From Candidatus Culexmicrobium profundum (lineage in GTDB: Archaea; Thermoproteota; Methanomethylicia; Culexarchaeales; Culexmicrobiaceae): DNA of 5,393 nt. The DNA is taken from positions 1-5,393 of the forward strand of contig JANZKD010000105.1 of NCBI GenBank assembly GCA_025061245.1, given 5' to 3'. The notes beneath the pieces are model-generated. The model had not been told where the DNA came from and made no database searches. It saw only the letters and a list, made by a program, of their open reading frames with translations. The stretch's first letter is position 1. Each line of letters begins with the position of its first letter. Below, piece after piece: positions 1 through 5,358 of this stretch. The translations under genes were made by a program, and so were the position numbers.

Positions 1-816
1 ATATTGAATTACCTGTGGAATCAATTCAGGCACTGGCAATGCTGAGGCAACGGCTACAGCCCTGGCCTCTTGAACTGCCTTACTAATTAATAGAATAGCA
101 TTCTCCTTGGTTGGGAAGGCTATATTCACAGATAGAGCTAATGCCCTCATCTGGGCTTCAGCCAACTCCCTCTGATATTCATCTAAATCAATGTATAGGT
201 CGTCTGATGTTAATATTAAGCCATCAAAATATGCTGCCTTCACATCCAATTTCACTTCAATAGGCTTTATTCCCAATCGCTTCAATAGGTCAGCTAAATC
301 AGCATTTATGACTTCTCCCTTCTTTACAACAACAGTATCCTTCGTAATCCATATTGAACCTTCCTCAATTTTAACTGGTATCTTGAACATACTGAATTTA
401 CTCATAATTGGTCCAGGTGGAAGACCAGTATTACCTGCAGAAACCACTACATCATTTGGTGCAATATCTCCAGGCTTTGCATCAGCCATAATTTTATGCT
501 TATTAAGAGTTAAAATTAATGAGAATGGATCATCATTTAGGAAGATAAATGCATTCTGCCCCTTTAAATATGGAGCCAGCTTAGAAATTCCAGGTTTAAT
601 ATCTTCACAGGCATCAATTGCCCTCCTCATCAAAGTATTCTTCGCCACTTTAATTAACGCCTTTCCACGCAGTATTCTCCTTAATTCCTGCAGTTGATTA
701 GAGCGTAAACCATATAGACTGGCAACTGCAACAACCTTATGCTTCTTAATTAGATCAGTTAATTCCTTAACAATCTTCACTTTTCTCGGAGGAATTCTTC
801 TCCCTGTTACAAGCAT
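1..816 (-). CDS. rplP0: Large ribosomal subunit protein L10 / P0 (uL10), C-terminus beyond the window
   Basis: This is the archaeal stalk-base protein that anchors the L12 dimers to the GTPase-associated centre of the 50S subunit. The open frame gives 272 residues with no stop before the window edge. I translated it from the ATG at 816, which has a GGAGTTGA Shine-Dalgarno six bases upstream (830-823). The N-terminal rRNA-binding domain is recognisable around residues 13-110, including LRGKALIKVAKNTLMRR at about 49-65. PPGPIM at 133-138 and KDTVVVKKGEVI at about 159-170 belong to the P0-type inserted domain. The region from about 215 onward is a helical spine of the kind that binds L12. The missing part should hold the last spine turns and the acidic C-terminal tail. 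It follows rpl1 by 18 bases and is clearly co-transcribed; rpl12 is expected next, outside the window. Family assignment is firm; the C-terminus is unseen. Confidence 0.96.
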   Translation of the reverse strand, partial: MLVTGRRIPPRKVKIVKELTDLIKKHKVVAVASLYGLRSNQLQELRRILRGKALIKVAKNTLMRRAIDACEDIKPGISKLAPYLKGQNAFIFLNDDPFSLILTLNKHKIMADAKPGDIAPNDVVVSAGNTGLPPGPIMSKFSMFKIPVKIEEGSIWITKDTVVVKKGEVINADLADLLKRLGIKPIEVKLDVKAAYFDGLILTSDDLYIDLDEYQRELAEAQMRALALSVNIAFPTKENAILLISKAVQEARAVAVASALPVPELIPQVIQY

Positions 817-834
817 GACTATTCAACTCCTCTC

Positions 835-1476
835 CTAGACTTTAACTGTCGGCCCCATAGTAGTTTTTACATATATGGCTCCAATGTTTTGTGAGCTTTT
901 AATTTTTCGCTCTATAGCCGACAAAACTGCCATCGCATTTTCAGCAATCTTCTCTGAAGACATATTCTCTGTACCTATTCTACATTGAATAAGAGGCTGA
1001 GTTCTAGTTCTAATTCTAACCAGAGACCTCGCCCTCTTTATTACAGTGGATAAGTCAGCGTTTGGTGGAACTGGAAGCGGCATTTTCCCTCTTGGCCCCA
1101 GTATAGGGCCGAGATATCGTCCAACAAGGGGCATTAAATCTGCCCTTGCAACAAATACATCATATTCCTTTGCCAACTTCTTAGCAGCCTTCTTATCTGA
1201 ACCATATCTCTCAATATCGGCTCTAGTGAGTACAAGGTCTGCTCCAGCTTCCTTAGCTTTTAATGCGAAATCTCCCTCACCTATAACACAAACCTTTACA
1301 GGTTTATCTATAGGATTAGGGAGATAAACGTTAAGAGTTATCCTGTTTTCAGGTTTCCTCATATCAATATTCCTTAAAACTACTATAAGCTCTATAGACT
1401 GAGTAAAATTCCTCTTTTTAGATAGAGATTTAGCCTTCTCAATAGCATTAACCAGTGAATCATGCATACTGCTCAT
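835..1476 (-). CDS. rpl1: Large ribosomal subunit protein L1 (uL1)
   Basis: L1 forms the mobile stalk beside the E site and binds 23S rRNA helices 76-78; in methanococci it also represses its own mRNA. The 213-residue product has the normal archaeal length. Domain I begins with KRNFTQSIELIV at 21-32. The domain II hallmark runs from 108 to 138, with FVARADLMPLVGRYLGP and then GPRGKMPLPVPP. The C-terminal return strand IGAIYVKTTMGPTVKV (198-213) completes domain I. The chosen ATG at 1476 has GGAG at 1488-1485, eight bases upstream and inside the 3' end of rpl11; an ATG three codons downstream is a weaker alternative. rpl11 lies 5 bases upstream and L10 18 bases downstream. I could not recognise an L1 autoregulatory mRNA site by eye. 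A short stretch, RIRTRTQ (154-160), is encoded by near-tandem hexamers. Confidence 0.97.
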   Translation of the reverse strand: MSSMHDSLVNAIEKAKSLSKKRNFTQSIELIVVLRNIDMRKPENRITLNVYLPNPIDKPVKVCVIGEGDFALKAKEAGADLVLTRADIERYGSDKKAAKKLAKEYDVFVARADLMPLVGRYLGPILGPRGKMPLPVPPNADLSTVIKRARSLVRIRTRTQPLIQCRIGTENMSSEKIAENAMAVLSAIERKIKSSQNIGAIYVKTTMGPTVKV

Positions 1477-1481
1477 ATTGC

Positions 1482-1979
1482 CTACTCCTCCTCATACTTT
1501 GAAAGTATATCGTCATATTTACCCTCATCCAACTCTCTCTGAACAACTCTTGGATCCTTACCCTCCACGGTTACACCCATACTTAAACATGTTCCCAGAA
1601 TCTCTTTCACTGCACCCTTCAATGTTTTTGCTGAAAGCTGCGGACGTTTGATTTGAGCTATCTTTATAGCCTGCTCTATAGTTATATTACCAATCTTCTT
1701 TTCATGCGGAGCCCCTGAACCCTTCTCAGCTTTAACCTCTCTAATTATAAGAGCAGCAGTTGTAGGTGTACCTACAGTTACCTCAAATTCCTTTGTATCA
1801 ATATCAACAACAACCTTTACTGGTACACGCATACCTGAAAACTCTTTTGTCAATTCATTTATCTTGTTGACTACTTGCATTACGTTAAGGCCGAGTGGAC
1901 CTAAGGACGGTCCAATAGGCGGCCCACCAGTTGCCTTCCCACCTTCAATGAGAAAGTTGAAAGTTTTCTTTGAACCCAA
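1482..1979 (-). CDS. rpl11: Large ribosomal subunit protein L11 (uL11)
   Basis: L11 binds the GTPase-associated region of 23S rRNA next to the L10-L12 stalk. From the TTG at 1979 the product is 165 residues, normal for archaea. The proline-rich N-terminal segment with GGPPIGPSLGPLGLN is at about 18-32. The C-terminal rRNA-binding domain includes NITIEQAIKIAQIK at about 98-111 and KGAVKEILGTCLSMGV at about 121-136. I prefer TTG 1979 because GAGGTG (1991-1986) lies six bases upstream of it. A GTG at 1988 is in frame and would add Met-Tyr-Lys, but it lies inside that Shine-Dalgarno sequence and has only a weak one of its own. The gene opens the rpl11-rpl1-L10 unit, preceded by a gap with a promoter-like element, and ends 5 bases before rpl1. 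Identity is certain; the exact start is likely but not proven. Confidence 0.95.
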   Translation of the reverse strand: MGSKKTFNFLIEGGKATGGPPIGPSLGPLGLNVMQVVNKINELTKEFSGMRVPVKVVVDIDTKEFEVTVGTPTTAALIIREVKAEKGSGAPHEKKIGNITIEQAIKIAQIKRPQLSAKTLKGAVKEILGTCLSMGVTVEGKDPRVVQRELDEGKYDDILSKYEEE

Positions 1980-1985
1980 CTTGTA

Positions 1986-1991
1986 CACCTC
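1986..1991 (-). promoter_or_regulatory. Shine-Dalgarno site that decides the rpl11 start
   Basis: GAGGTG on the minus strand matches the archaeal 16S tail complement. It sits six bases before TTG 1979, while the alternative GTG start (1988-1986) is part of the motif itself. This favours the shorter protein. Confidence 0.6.
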
Positions 1992-2034
1992 AATTACTCT
2001 TTAACTATTAGCTAGTGTGGAATGCTATTAGGAT

Positions 2035-2049
2035 TTATTATATTTTTCT
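2035..2049 (-). promoter_or_regulatory. Candidate archaeal promoter (BRE + TATA box) for rpl11-rpl1-L10
   Basis: Read on the minus strand, the element is AGAAAAATATAATAA: a purine/A-rich BRE-like stretch followed by TATAATAA at 2042-2035. It lies in the roughly 100-base gap between spt5 and rpl11, the longest non-coding gap in the window. With the usual archaeal spacing of about 26 bases, transcription would start near 2012, giving a leader of about 33 bases before TTG 1979 that includes the Shine-Dalgarno site. This is inferred from motif and position only; read-through from spt5 is also possible. Confidence 0.5.
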
Positions 2050-2082
2050 GAGATAACATGTCATTACTTGATATTTAACTTG

Positions 2083-2523
2083 TCACATTACTACACGACG
2101 CACAGAATCTCCATGCACAGTTATAGGTAGAGTATAGGCAGCCTCAAGAAGCTCTAGGGTAACTTCCTCCTTTGCATGATCAATTCTAGTAACCTTCCCC
2201 TTCATCCCTCTAAATGGACCGCTAATTATCTCTACAATGTCACCCACATTTAGCTCTTCAAGAGGAGACTTAGGTTTAAGGAAGTCTTCTATTTCAGATG
2301 TATCAATCTTACCTGGAACCCAACCCTTAACATGTTTAATACCTGCAATAGCTCTCTCAACTAGGGCGAGGCTTTTAGCCTCAATGAAGATGAAACCCTT
2401 AACTTCATCTGGAGCAATAATTGCCTTTATAGGTATCCCCCTAGAATGAGCTCTAGTAAAGACAAGTAATGCAACACCCTTCTCTTGTCCTGCAGTTGTT
2501 CTAACAGCAAAGTATGGAGACAT
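2083..2523 (-). CDS. spt5: Transcription elongation factor Spt5 (archaeal NusG homologue)
   Basis: Spt5 binds the RNA polymerase clamp, normally with Spt4, and increases processivity. The 146-residue product has the archaeal two-domain layout. The NGN domain covers about 1-85 (FAVRTTAGQEKGVALLV at 5-21, GFIFIEA at 43-49, VKGWVPG at 65-71). A KOW domain covers about 93-119 (VGDIVEIISGPFRGMKGKV, from 93). The ATG at 2523 is chosen because GGAGTGAT (2535-2528) lies just upstream and the protein begins directly with the NGN beta strand. The frame stays open for 32 more codons upstream, but that stretch overlaps secE in another frame and resembles no Spt5. The gene starts 11 bases after the secE stop, the common archaeal secE-spt5 pairing. 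Confidence 0.96.
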   Translation of the reverse strand: MSPYFAVRTTAGQEKGVALLVFTRAHSRGIPIKAIIAPDEVKGFIFIEAKSLALVERAIAGIKHVKGWVPGKIDTSEIEDFLKPKSPLEELNVGDIVEIISGPFRGMKGKVTRIDHAKEEVTLELLEAAYTLPITVHGDSVRRVVM

Positions 2524-2527
2524 TGTT

Positions 2528-2535
2528 ATCACTCC
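2528..2535 (-). promoter_or_regulatory. Shine-Dalgarno site that fixes the spt5 start
   Basis: GGAGTGAT overlaps the last base of the secE TAG stop and precedes ATG 2523. It argues against the upstream-extended reading frame, whose first ATG would be at 2619 inside secE. Confidence 0.75.
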
Positions 2536-2705
2536 TATGGTGGAAGAGCTTGAAGTATAGTTGACATGAACTGAATAATAAAGGAATACACGCCTAATAT
2601 TAGTAATCCAAGAAGGCAAATTTTAAGTGAGAACCAAAACTCATTCATTGAAGGCTTACGTGAAAGACGGAGTATACGTTTCACTGAAGCTATAAAGTTG
2701 CTCAT
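2535..2705 (-). CDS. secE: Preprotein translocase subunit SecE (Sec61 gamma homologue)
   Basis: SecE is the small clamp subunit of the SecYE-beta translocon in the cytoplasmic membrane. I translated 56 residues from ATG 2705 to TAG 2537-2535. The layout is that of archaeal SecE: a basic amphipathic N-terminal part (MSNFIASVKRILRLSRKPSM, 1-20), then NEFWFSLKIC and one hydrophobic transmembrane segment at about 27-50 (LLGLLILGVYSFIIQF). The RKPS..EF/W...KI pattern at the start of the membrane segment is typical of the family. GGTGGTGA (2717-2710) is a strong Shine-Dalgarno four bases before the ATG. spt5 follows after 11 bases, as in many archaea. The gene is easily missed because of its length and because an extended spt5 frame overlaps it. 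Sequence similarity in SecE is low, so the call rests on topology, motif and position together. Confidence 0.92.
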   Translation of the reverse strand: MSNFIASVKRILRLSRKPSMNEFWFSLKICLLGLLILGVYSFIIQFMSTILQALPP

Positions 2706-2709
2706 TACT

Positions 2710-2717
2710 TCACCACC
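2710..2717 (-). promoter_or_regulatory. Shine-Dalgarno site of secE
   Basis: GGTGGTGA on the minus strand, with its GGTGA core four bases before ATG 2705. It supports translation of this short gene independently of homology. Confidence 0.7.
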
Positions 2718-2748
2718 ACTATTGTCAAAAGTTAAAATATGCGGTGTC

Positions 2749-2760
2749 TTAAAAATTTAC
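2749..2760 (-). promoter_or_regulatory. Candidate promoter for secE-spt5 (TATA-like)
   Basis: Minus-strand GTAAATTTTTAA lies in the 70-base gap between the argF stop and secE. TTTTTAA at 2755-2749 would place a start near 2726, leaving a leader of about 21 bases that contains the secE Shine-Dalgarno site. The same T-run could instead act as a weak terminator for the argF transcript, since archaeal terminators are often simple T-runs. A second AT-rich stretch at 2740-2731 is a less favoured alternative. Confidence 0.4.
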
Positions 2761-2775
2761 TGTTGATTTTGGCTA

Positions 2776-3717
2776 TTATTGAAGTATTAATGCTAAGAGC
2801 GCCTTTTGAACGTGGAGTCGATTTTCTGCTTGATCCCAAACTATTGAATTTGGACCATCAATAACTTCATCAGTTATTTCTAATCCTCTTTTAGCTGGTA
2901 GACAATGCATCACCATAACATCTGAAGGAGCCTTTTCCAGTAAAGCTCTATTAACCTGGAATGGTGGGAAAACTTTCATTCTTATCTCAGTTTCAGCCTC
3001 TTGACCAGCACTAACCCAAACATCAGTGTATATTACATCAGTATCCTTCACAGCCTCAACTGGTGAATTAAATATCTCAATTTTAGAGCCACTTACCTCA
3101 GCATTCTTAAGAGCCATCTTTAAAACCTTCTTCTTCGGCTCATATCCCTTAGGACAGCCCATTTTAATATTTAAACCAAACTTGGAGCAACCTATCAAGA
3201 GTGAATGTGCAATGTTGTTAGCTGCATCACCCACATAGGATAAAGTTAAACCCTTAAGCCTACCCTTCTTCTCCCAGATAGTAAACATGTCAGACAATAT
3301 TTGACATGGATGAAATAGGTCGCTTAACCCATTTATAACAGGAATTGTGGCGGCTGCAGCTAAATCTTCAAGATCCTTATGTGCATAAACTCTAGCCATA
3401 ATAGCGTCAACATATCGACTTAAAACACGTGCAGTATCCTCAATGGTCTCACCTCTTCTCAGTTGAAGATCATTCCAATTCAAGTATAAGGCTCGACCTC
3501 CAAGCTGATACATTCCCACTGAAAAAGATATCCTCGTCCTAGTAGATGGCTTCTGAAATATCATTGCAAGCGTCTTACCCCTAAGAAGAGGAATTATTCT
3601 CTCACCAGAATAGAAGCGAAGCTTTAAATCCCGTGCTAGACGCAAAATTGACCATAACTCATCTAGAGTAAAATCCTGCAATGTAAGGAAATCCCTATTC
3701 CTTAAACTTTTAGACAC
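2776..3717 (-). CDS. argF: Ornithine carbamoyltransferase
   Basis: This enzyme condenses carbamoyl phosphate with ornithine to give citrulline, in the cytoplasmic arginine pathway. The 313-residue product is full length for the family. The carbamoyl-phosphate motif is FQKPSTRTR (54-62, STRTR at 58-62), followed by HPCQ at 136-139. The ornithine side shows GDAANN at 163-168, the DVWVSAGQE loop at 232-240 and HCLP at 271-274. The end, from VWDQAENRLH (293-302), is typical OTCase rather than aspartate carbamoyltransferase. One oddity: the usual SMG of the ornithine loop reads S-A-G (residues 236-238). The GTG start at 3717 aligns with the family N-terminus (SLRNRDFLTLQDFT) and has a G-run (3730-3726) eight bases upstream. 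It sits between ftsY and secE, an unusual place for a metabolic gene, 53 bases after ftsY and 70 before secE. No truncation or frameshift is seen. Confidence 0.96.
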   Translation of the reverse strand: MSKSLRNRDFLTLQDFTLDELWSILRLARDLKLRFYSGERIIPLLRGKTLAMIFQKPSTRTRISFSVGMYQLGGRALYLNWNDLQLRRGETIEDTARVLSRYVDAIMARVYAHKDLEDLAAAATIPVINGLSDLFHPCQILSDMFTIWEKKGRLKGLTLSYVGDAANNIAHSLLIGCSKFGLNIKMGCPKGYEPKKKVLKMALKNAEVSGSKIEIFNSPVEAVKDTDVIYTDVWVSAGQEAETEIRMKVFPPFQVNRALLEKAPSDVMVMHCLPAKRGLEITDEVIDGPNSIVWDQAENRLHVQKALLALILQ

Positions 3718-3720
3718 AGC

Positions 3721-3770
3721 TTAAACCCCCTAAAAATGTAATTTAATAAAATGTATTAAAGGTTTAGGAG
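3721..3770 (-). promoter_or_regulatory. ftsY-argF spacer with possible promoter and dyads
   Basis: The gap is very AT-rich on the minus strand. TTTAATAC at about 3760-3753 or TTTATTAA at 3750-3743 could serve as a TATA box, giving a short leader or almost leaderless argF mRNA. TTTAAT (3760-3755) and ATTAAA (3747-3742) form a 6-base dyad with a 7-base loop. Outside it, TAAACC (3766-3761) can pair with GGTTTA (3727-3722), which overlaps the weak argF Shine-Dalgarno region. None of these is strong enough to be sure of; argF might simply be read through from ftsY. Confidence 0.3.
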
Positions 3771-4679
3771 TTACTCCAAAAGGGAGGAAATAAGCCAATT
3801 AGGAGTAAAACGTATTAAATCAGTATATCTCTGACCATTCCCAAGATATATTATAGGCTTCTTAGTGGCATAAAGTATTGATATAGCAGTACCACCCTTA
3901 ACGTCAGCATCAATCTTAGTTATTATGGAAGCATCAATACCTACTTCCTCATTAAAAATCTCTGCTTGAGTAAGTGCATCATTACCAGCTAAAGCATCAC
4001 CAACAAAAATCACTAAATCGGCATCAATAACTCTAATTATCTTCTTTAATTCATCCATTAAACCCTTATCAGTCTGCATTCTACCAGCAGTATCAATCAA
4101 TACAACTGGAATATTACGTGAGGAAGCAAAGCTAACTGCATCATAAGCCACAGCAGCTGGATCTGCACCATAAGTATGCTTAATCATTCTTAGACCAAGC
4201 TTCTCTGCATGAAATGCCAATTGCTCCTCAGCACCAGCTCTAAAAGTGTCACTACAAGCTAGAACACTCAGTAAATTCTTTCTCTTAAGCATGTAAGCAA
4301 TCTTTGCAATCGTCGTTGTCTTACCGCTACCATTCACACCTACAAAAACTATCTTTGTAGGCTCATTATCTCTCTGCTTCTTTCTTATAAATTCAAGTAA
4401 ATCTAAATCTCCAGCCTCTTCAATTATATTGATGAAAATATCCTTCAACTTATCTCTAACAAGGAGAGATAAGTTACCTTTAAATCTATCAATCTTTAAG
4501 CCGACGAGAAATTTTTTGACTTCATCTATAATGAAGTCAGCTACAGGATATGCTACATCACATTCAATTAACTTTAATTGCCAATCAAAAAGTATATCCT
4601 CTAAATCCTTCTCAGTTATGGTTTTCTGAGAAACAGAGTCGACAAGGAATTTTAATGCCTTTTTGAGCTTATTGAACAA
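3771..4679 (-). CDS. ftsY: Signal recognition particle receptor FtsY
   Basis: FtsY is the SRP receptor GTPase; it pairs with SRP54 at the membrane to deliver ribosomes to SecYE-beta. The 302-residue product has an N helical bundle (about 1-95) and a G domain, without the long acidic A domain or an SRP54 M domain. Visible motifs are G1 GVNGSGKT (114-121), G2 DTFRAG (144-149), G3 DTAGR (196-200), G4 TKID (254-257), DVKGG (259-263) and the closing loop LGNGQRYTDL (279-288). Asn in GVNGSGKT (SRP54 usually has Gln) and the absence of an M domain select FtsY. The start is TTG 4679, with GGTGAT (4690-4685) five bases upstream and 14 bases after pfdA. secE, which encodes a subunit of the target translocon, lies just beyond the inserted argF. 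A perfect 9-base hairpin lies within the N-domain coding part. Confidence 0.96.
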   Translation of the reverse strand: MFNKLKKALKFLVDSVSQKTITEKDLEDILFDWQLKLIECDVAYPVADFIIDEVKKFLVGLKIDRFKGNLSLLVRDKLKDIFINIIEEAGDLDLLEFIRKKQRDNEPTKIVFVGVNGSGKTTTIAKIAYMLKRKNLLSVLACSDTFRAGAEEQLAFHAEKLGLRMIKHTYGADPAAVAYDAVSFASSRNIPVVLIDTAGRMQTDKGLMDELKKIIRVIDADLVIFVGDALAGNDALTQAEIFNEEVGIDASIITKIDADVKGGTAISILYATKKPIIYLGNGQRYTDLIRFTPNWLISSLLE

Positions 4680-4684
4680 TAAAT

Positions 4685-4690
4685 ATCACC
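4685..4690 (-). promoter_or_regulatory. Shine-Dalgarno site supporting the TTG start of ftsY
   Basis: GGTGAT on the minus strand, five bases before TTG 4679. No ATG with comparable placement is available at the N-terminus, so the non-canonical start is well supported. Confidence 0.65.
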
Positions 4691-4693
4691 AAG

Positions 4694-5119
4694 TTATGAA
4701 GATTTACTCAGCAATTTATTTAGCTCTGCTTGAATACTTGATATTGCATTTAAAACCTCTTGTAGTTTCTTTTGAACAGCCAATTGCTCTCTTTGAATCT
4801 GGGTAAGCTGATCATTAAGATACTCTTCAATTGAGGATATTGGCTTTTTAATTATAACTCCAGCACCAACATTCAATAATGCATTGGAGTTATCAAGTAT
4901 AGAAACAAGAATATAGACGGATGGTCCTAAGGGGATGTATATTTCATGACCCTTCCTAATATTCTTGATTTCCTTAAGAGTATTGAGTGTAAGTTGAATA
5001 CTAGTTGAAGTATTGCTTAAAGAATCATATTGACGTTGAAGTGACTCTGCAATGGAATTCAATGTATTTAATTCAAGATACAGCCTATTTACTCTAGCTT
5101 CCAACTCTTTAGTGCTCAA
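4694..5119 (-). CDS. pfdA: Prefoldin alpha subunit
   Basis: Prefoldin alpha forms, with four beta subunits, the hexameric jellyfish-shaped chaperone that holds unfolded chains and passes them to the thermosome. The 141-residue product has the expected plan. A coiled-coil helix covers about 1-50, with LYLELNTLNSIAESLQRQ visible. A central beta-hairpin region follows: IYIPLGPSVYI at 60-70 and NVGAGVIIKKP at 83-93, both typical of the alpha class. A second coiled coil covers about 97-138. The start is TTG 5119, overlapping the rpl18a TGA stop as TTGA, with GGAG (5131-5128) eight bases upstream. The overlap implies translational coupling with rpl18a. ftsY follows after 14 bases. The rpl18a-pfdA-ftsY order is widely conserved in archaea, which supports the call. 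Confidence 0.94.
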   Translation of the reverse strand: MSTKELEARVNRLYLELNTLNSIAESLQRQYDSLSNTSTSIQLTLNTLKEIKNIRKGHEIYIPLGPSVYILVSILDNSNALLNVGAGVIIKKPISSIEEYLNDQLTQIQREQLAVQKKLQEVLNAISSIQAELNKLLSKSS

Positions 5120-5355
5120 GTTTTCATCTCCATAATATGCATGATTAATGGATTCTTTGTTTCTTCAGGTGAAATAACCTTTATACTCTTTACACGTACA
5201 TGAGCCCTCTTAATTTTATGTAACCCAGTAATCGATGAGAAAACTCTCTCTAAAGCATGCTCCGGCTTTAAAGCTGGAACATCTATTACAAACTTCTGCC
5301 ATGTACCACTACGAAGCAAAATCTTCCCTTCAACCCGATAAATTTTAACGCTCAT
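5116..5355 (-). CDS. rpl18a: Large ribosomal subunit protein L18a / LX (eL20)
   Basis: This small archaeal and eukaryotic ribosomal protein of the large subunit is also named LX or L20a. The product is 79 residues from ATG 5355. Visible family features are KIYRVEG (4-10), the WQKF motif (19-22), EHALERV (32-38) and the basic HKIKR segment (46-50). An in-frame GTG directly upstream (5358) would add one residue. ATG is preferred because GGAGGT (5368-5363) is seven bases from it but only four from the GTG. The upstream gene, probably aIF6, ends three bases before the ATG. The stop TGA overlaps the TTG start of pfdA. The archaeal order aIF6-LX-pfdA supports the identification. Confidence 0.93.
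   Translation of the reverse strand: MSVKIYRVEGKILLRSGTWQKFVIDVPALKPEHALERVFSSITGLHKIKRAHVRVKSIKVISPEETKNPLIMHIMEMKT
5126..5131 (-). promoter_or_regulatory. Shine-Dalgarno site supporting the TTG start of pfdA
   Basis: GGAGAT lies in the last codons of rpl18a. Its GGAG core ends eight bases before TTG 5119, which supports this rare start codon and coupled translation with rpl18a. Confidence 0.6.
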
Positions 5356-5358
5356 CAC

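Noticed and set aside
191..697. Plus-strand open frame of 168 codons
   Set aside because: It is antisense to the clear L10/P0 reading frame, has no recognisable domain and lies opposite conserved L10 motifs.
999..1017. Near-tandem hexamers (GTTCTA, GTTCTA, ATTCTA) within rpl1
   Set aside because: They encode the alternating R-I-R-T-R-T stretch of L1. Only three imperfect copies are present, and coding constraint explains them.
1046..1327. Plus-strand open frame of 93 codons
   Set aside because: It is a shadow of rpl1 on the opposite strand, with no independent signal or family resemblance.
1372..1476. Possible L1 autoregulatory mRNA site near the start of rpl1
   Set aside because: Methanococcal L1 represses its operon through a site mimicking its 23S target, but I see no convincing structure or motif here; this would need covariance-model searching.
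2237..2449. Plus-strand open frame of 70 codons
   Set aside because: It lies entirely opposite the NGN and KOW coding region of spt5 and has no features of its own.
2524..2619. 32-codon upstream extension of Spt5
   Set aside because: It overlaps secE out of frame, lacks a Shine-Dalgarno at its ATG, and the NGN domain begins only at ATG 2523.
3026..3238. Plus-strand open frame of 70 codons
   Set aside because: It is antisense to the conserved ornithine-binding part of argF and looks like a shadow frame.
4429..4629. Plus-strand open frame of 66 codons
   Set aside because: It is antisense to the FtsY N domain, with low-complexity composition and no start context.
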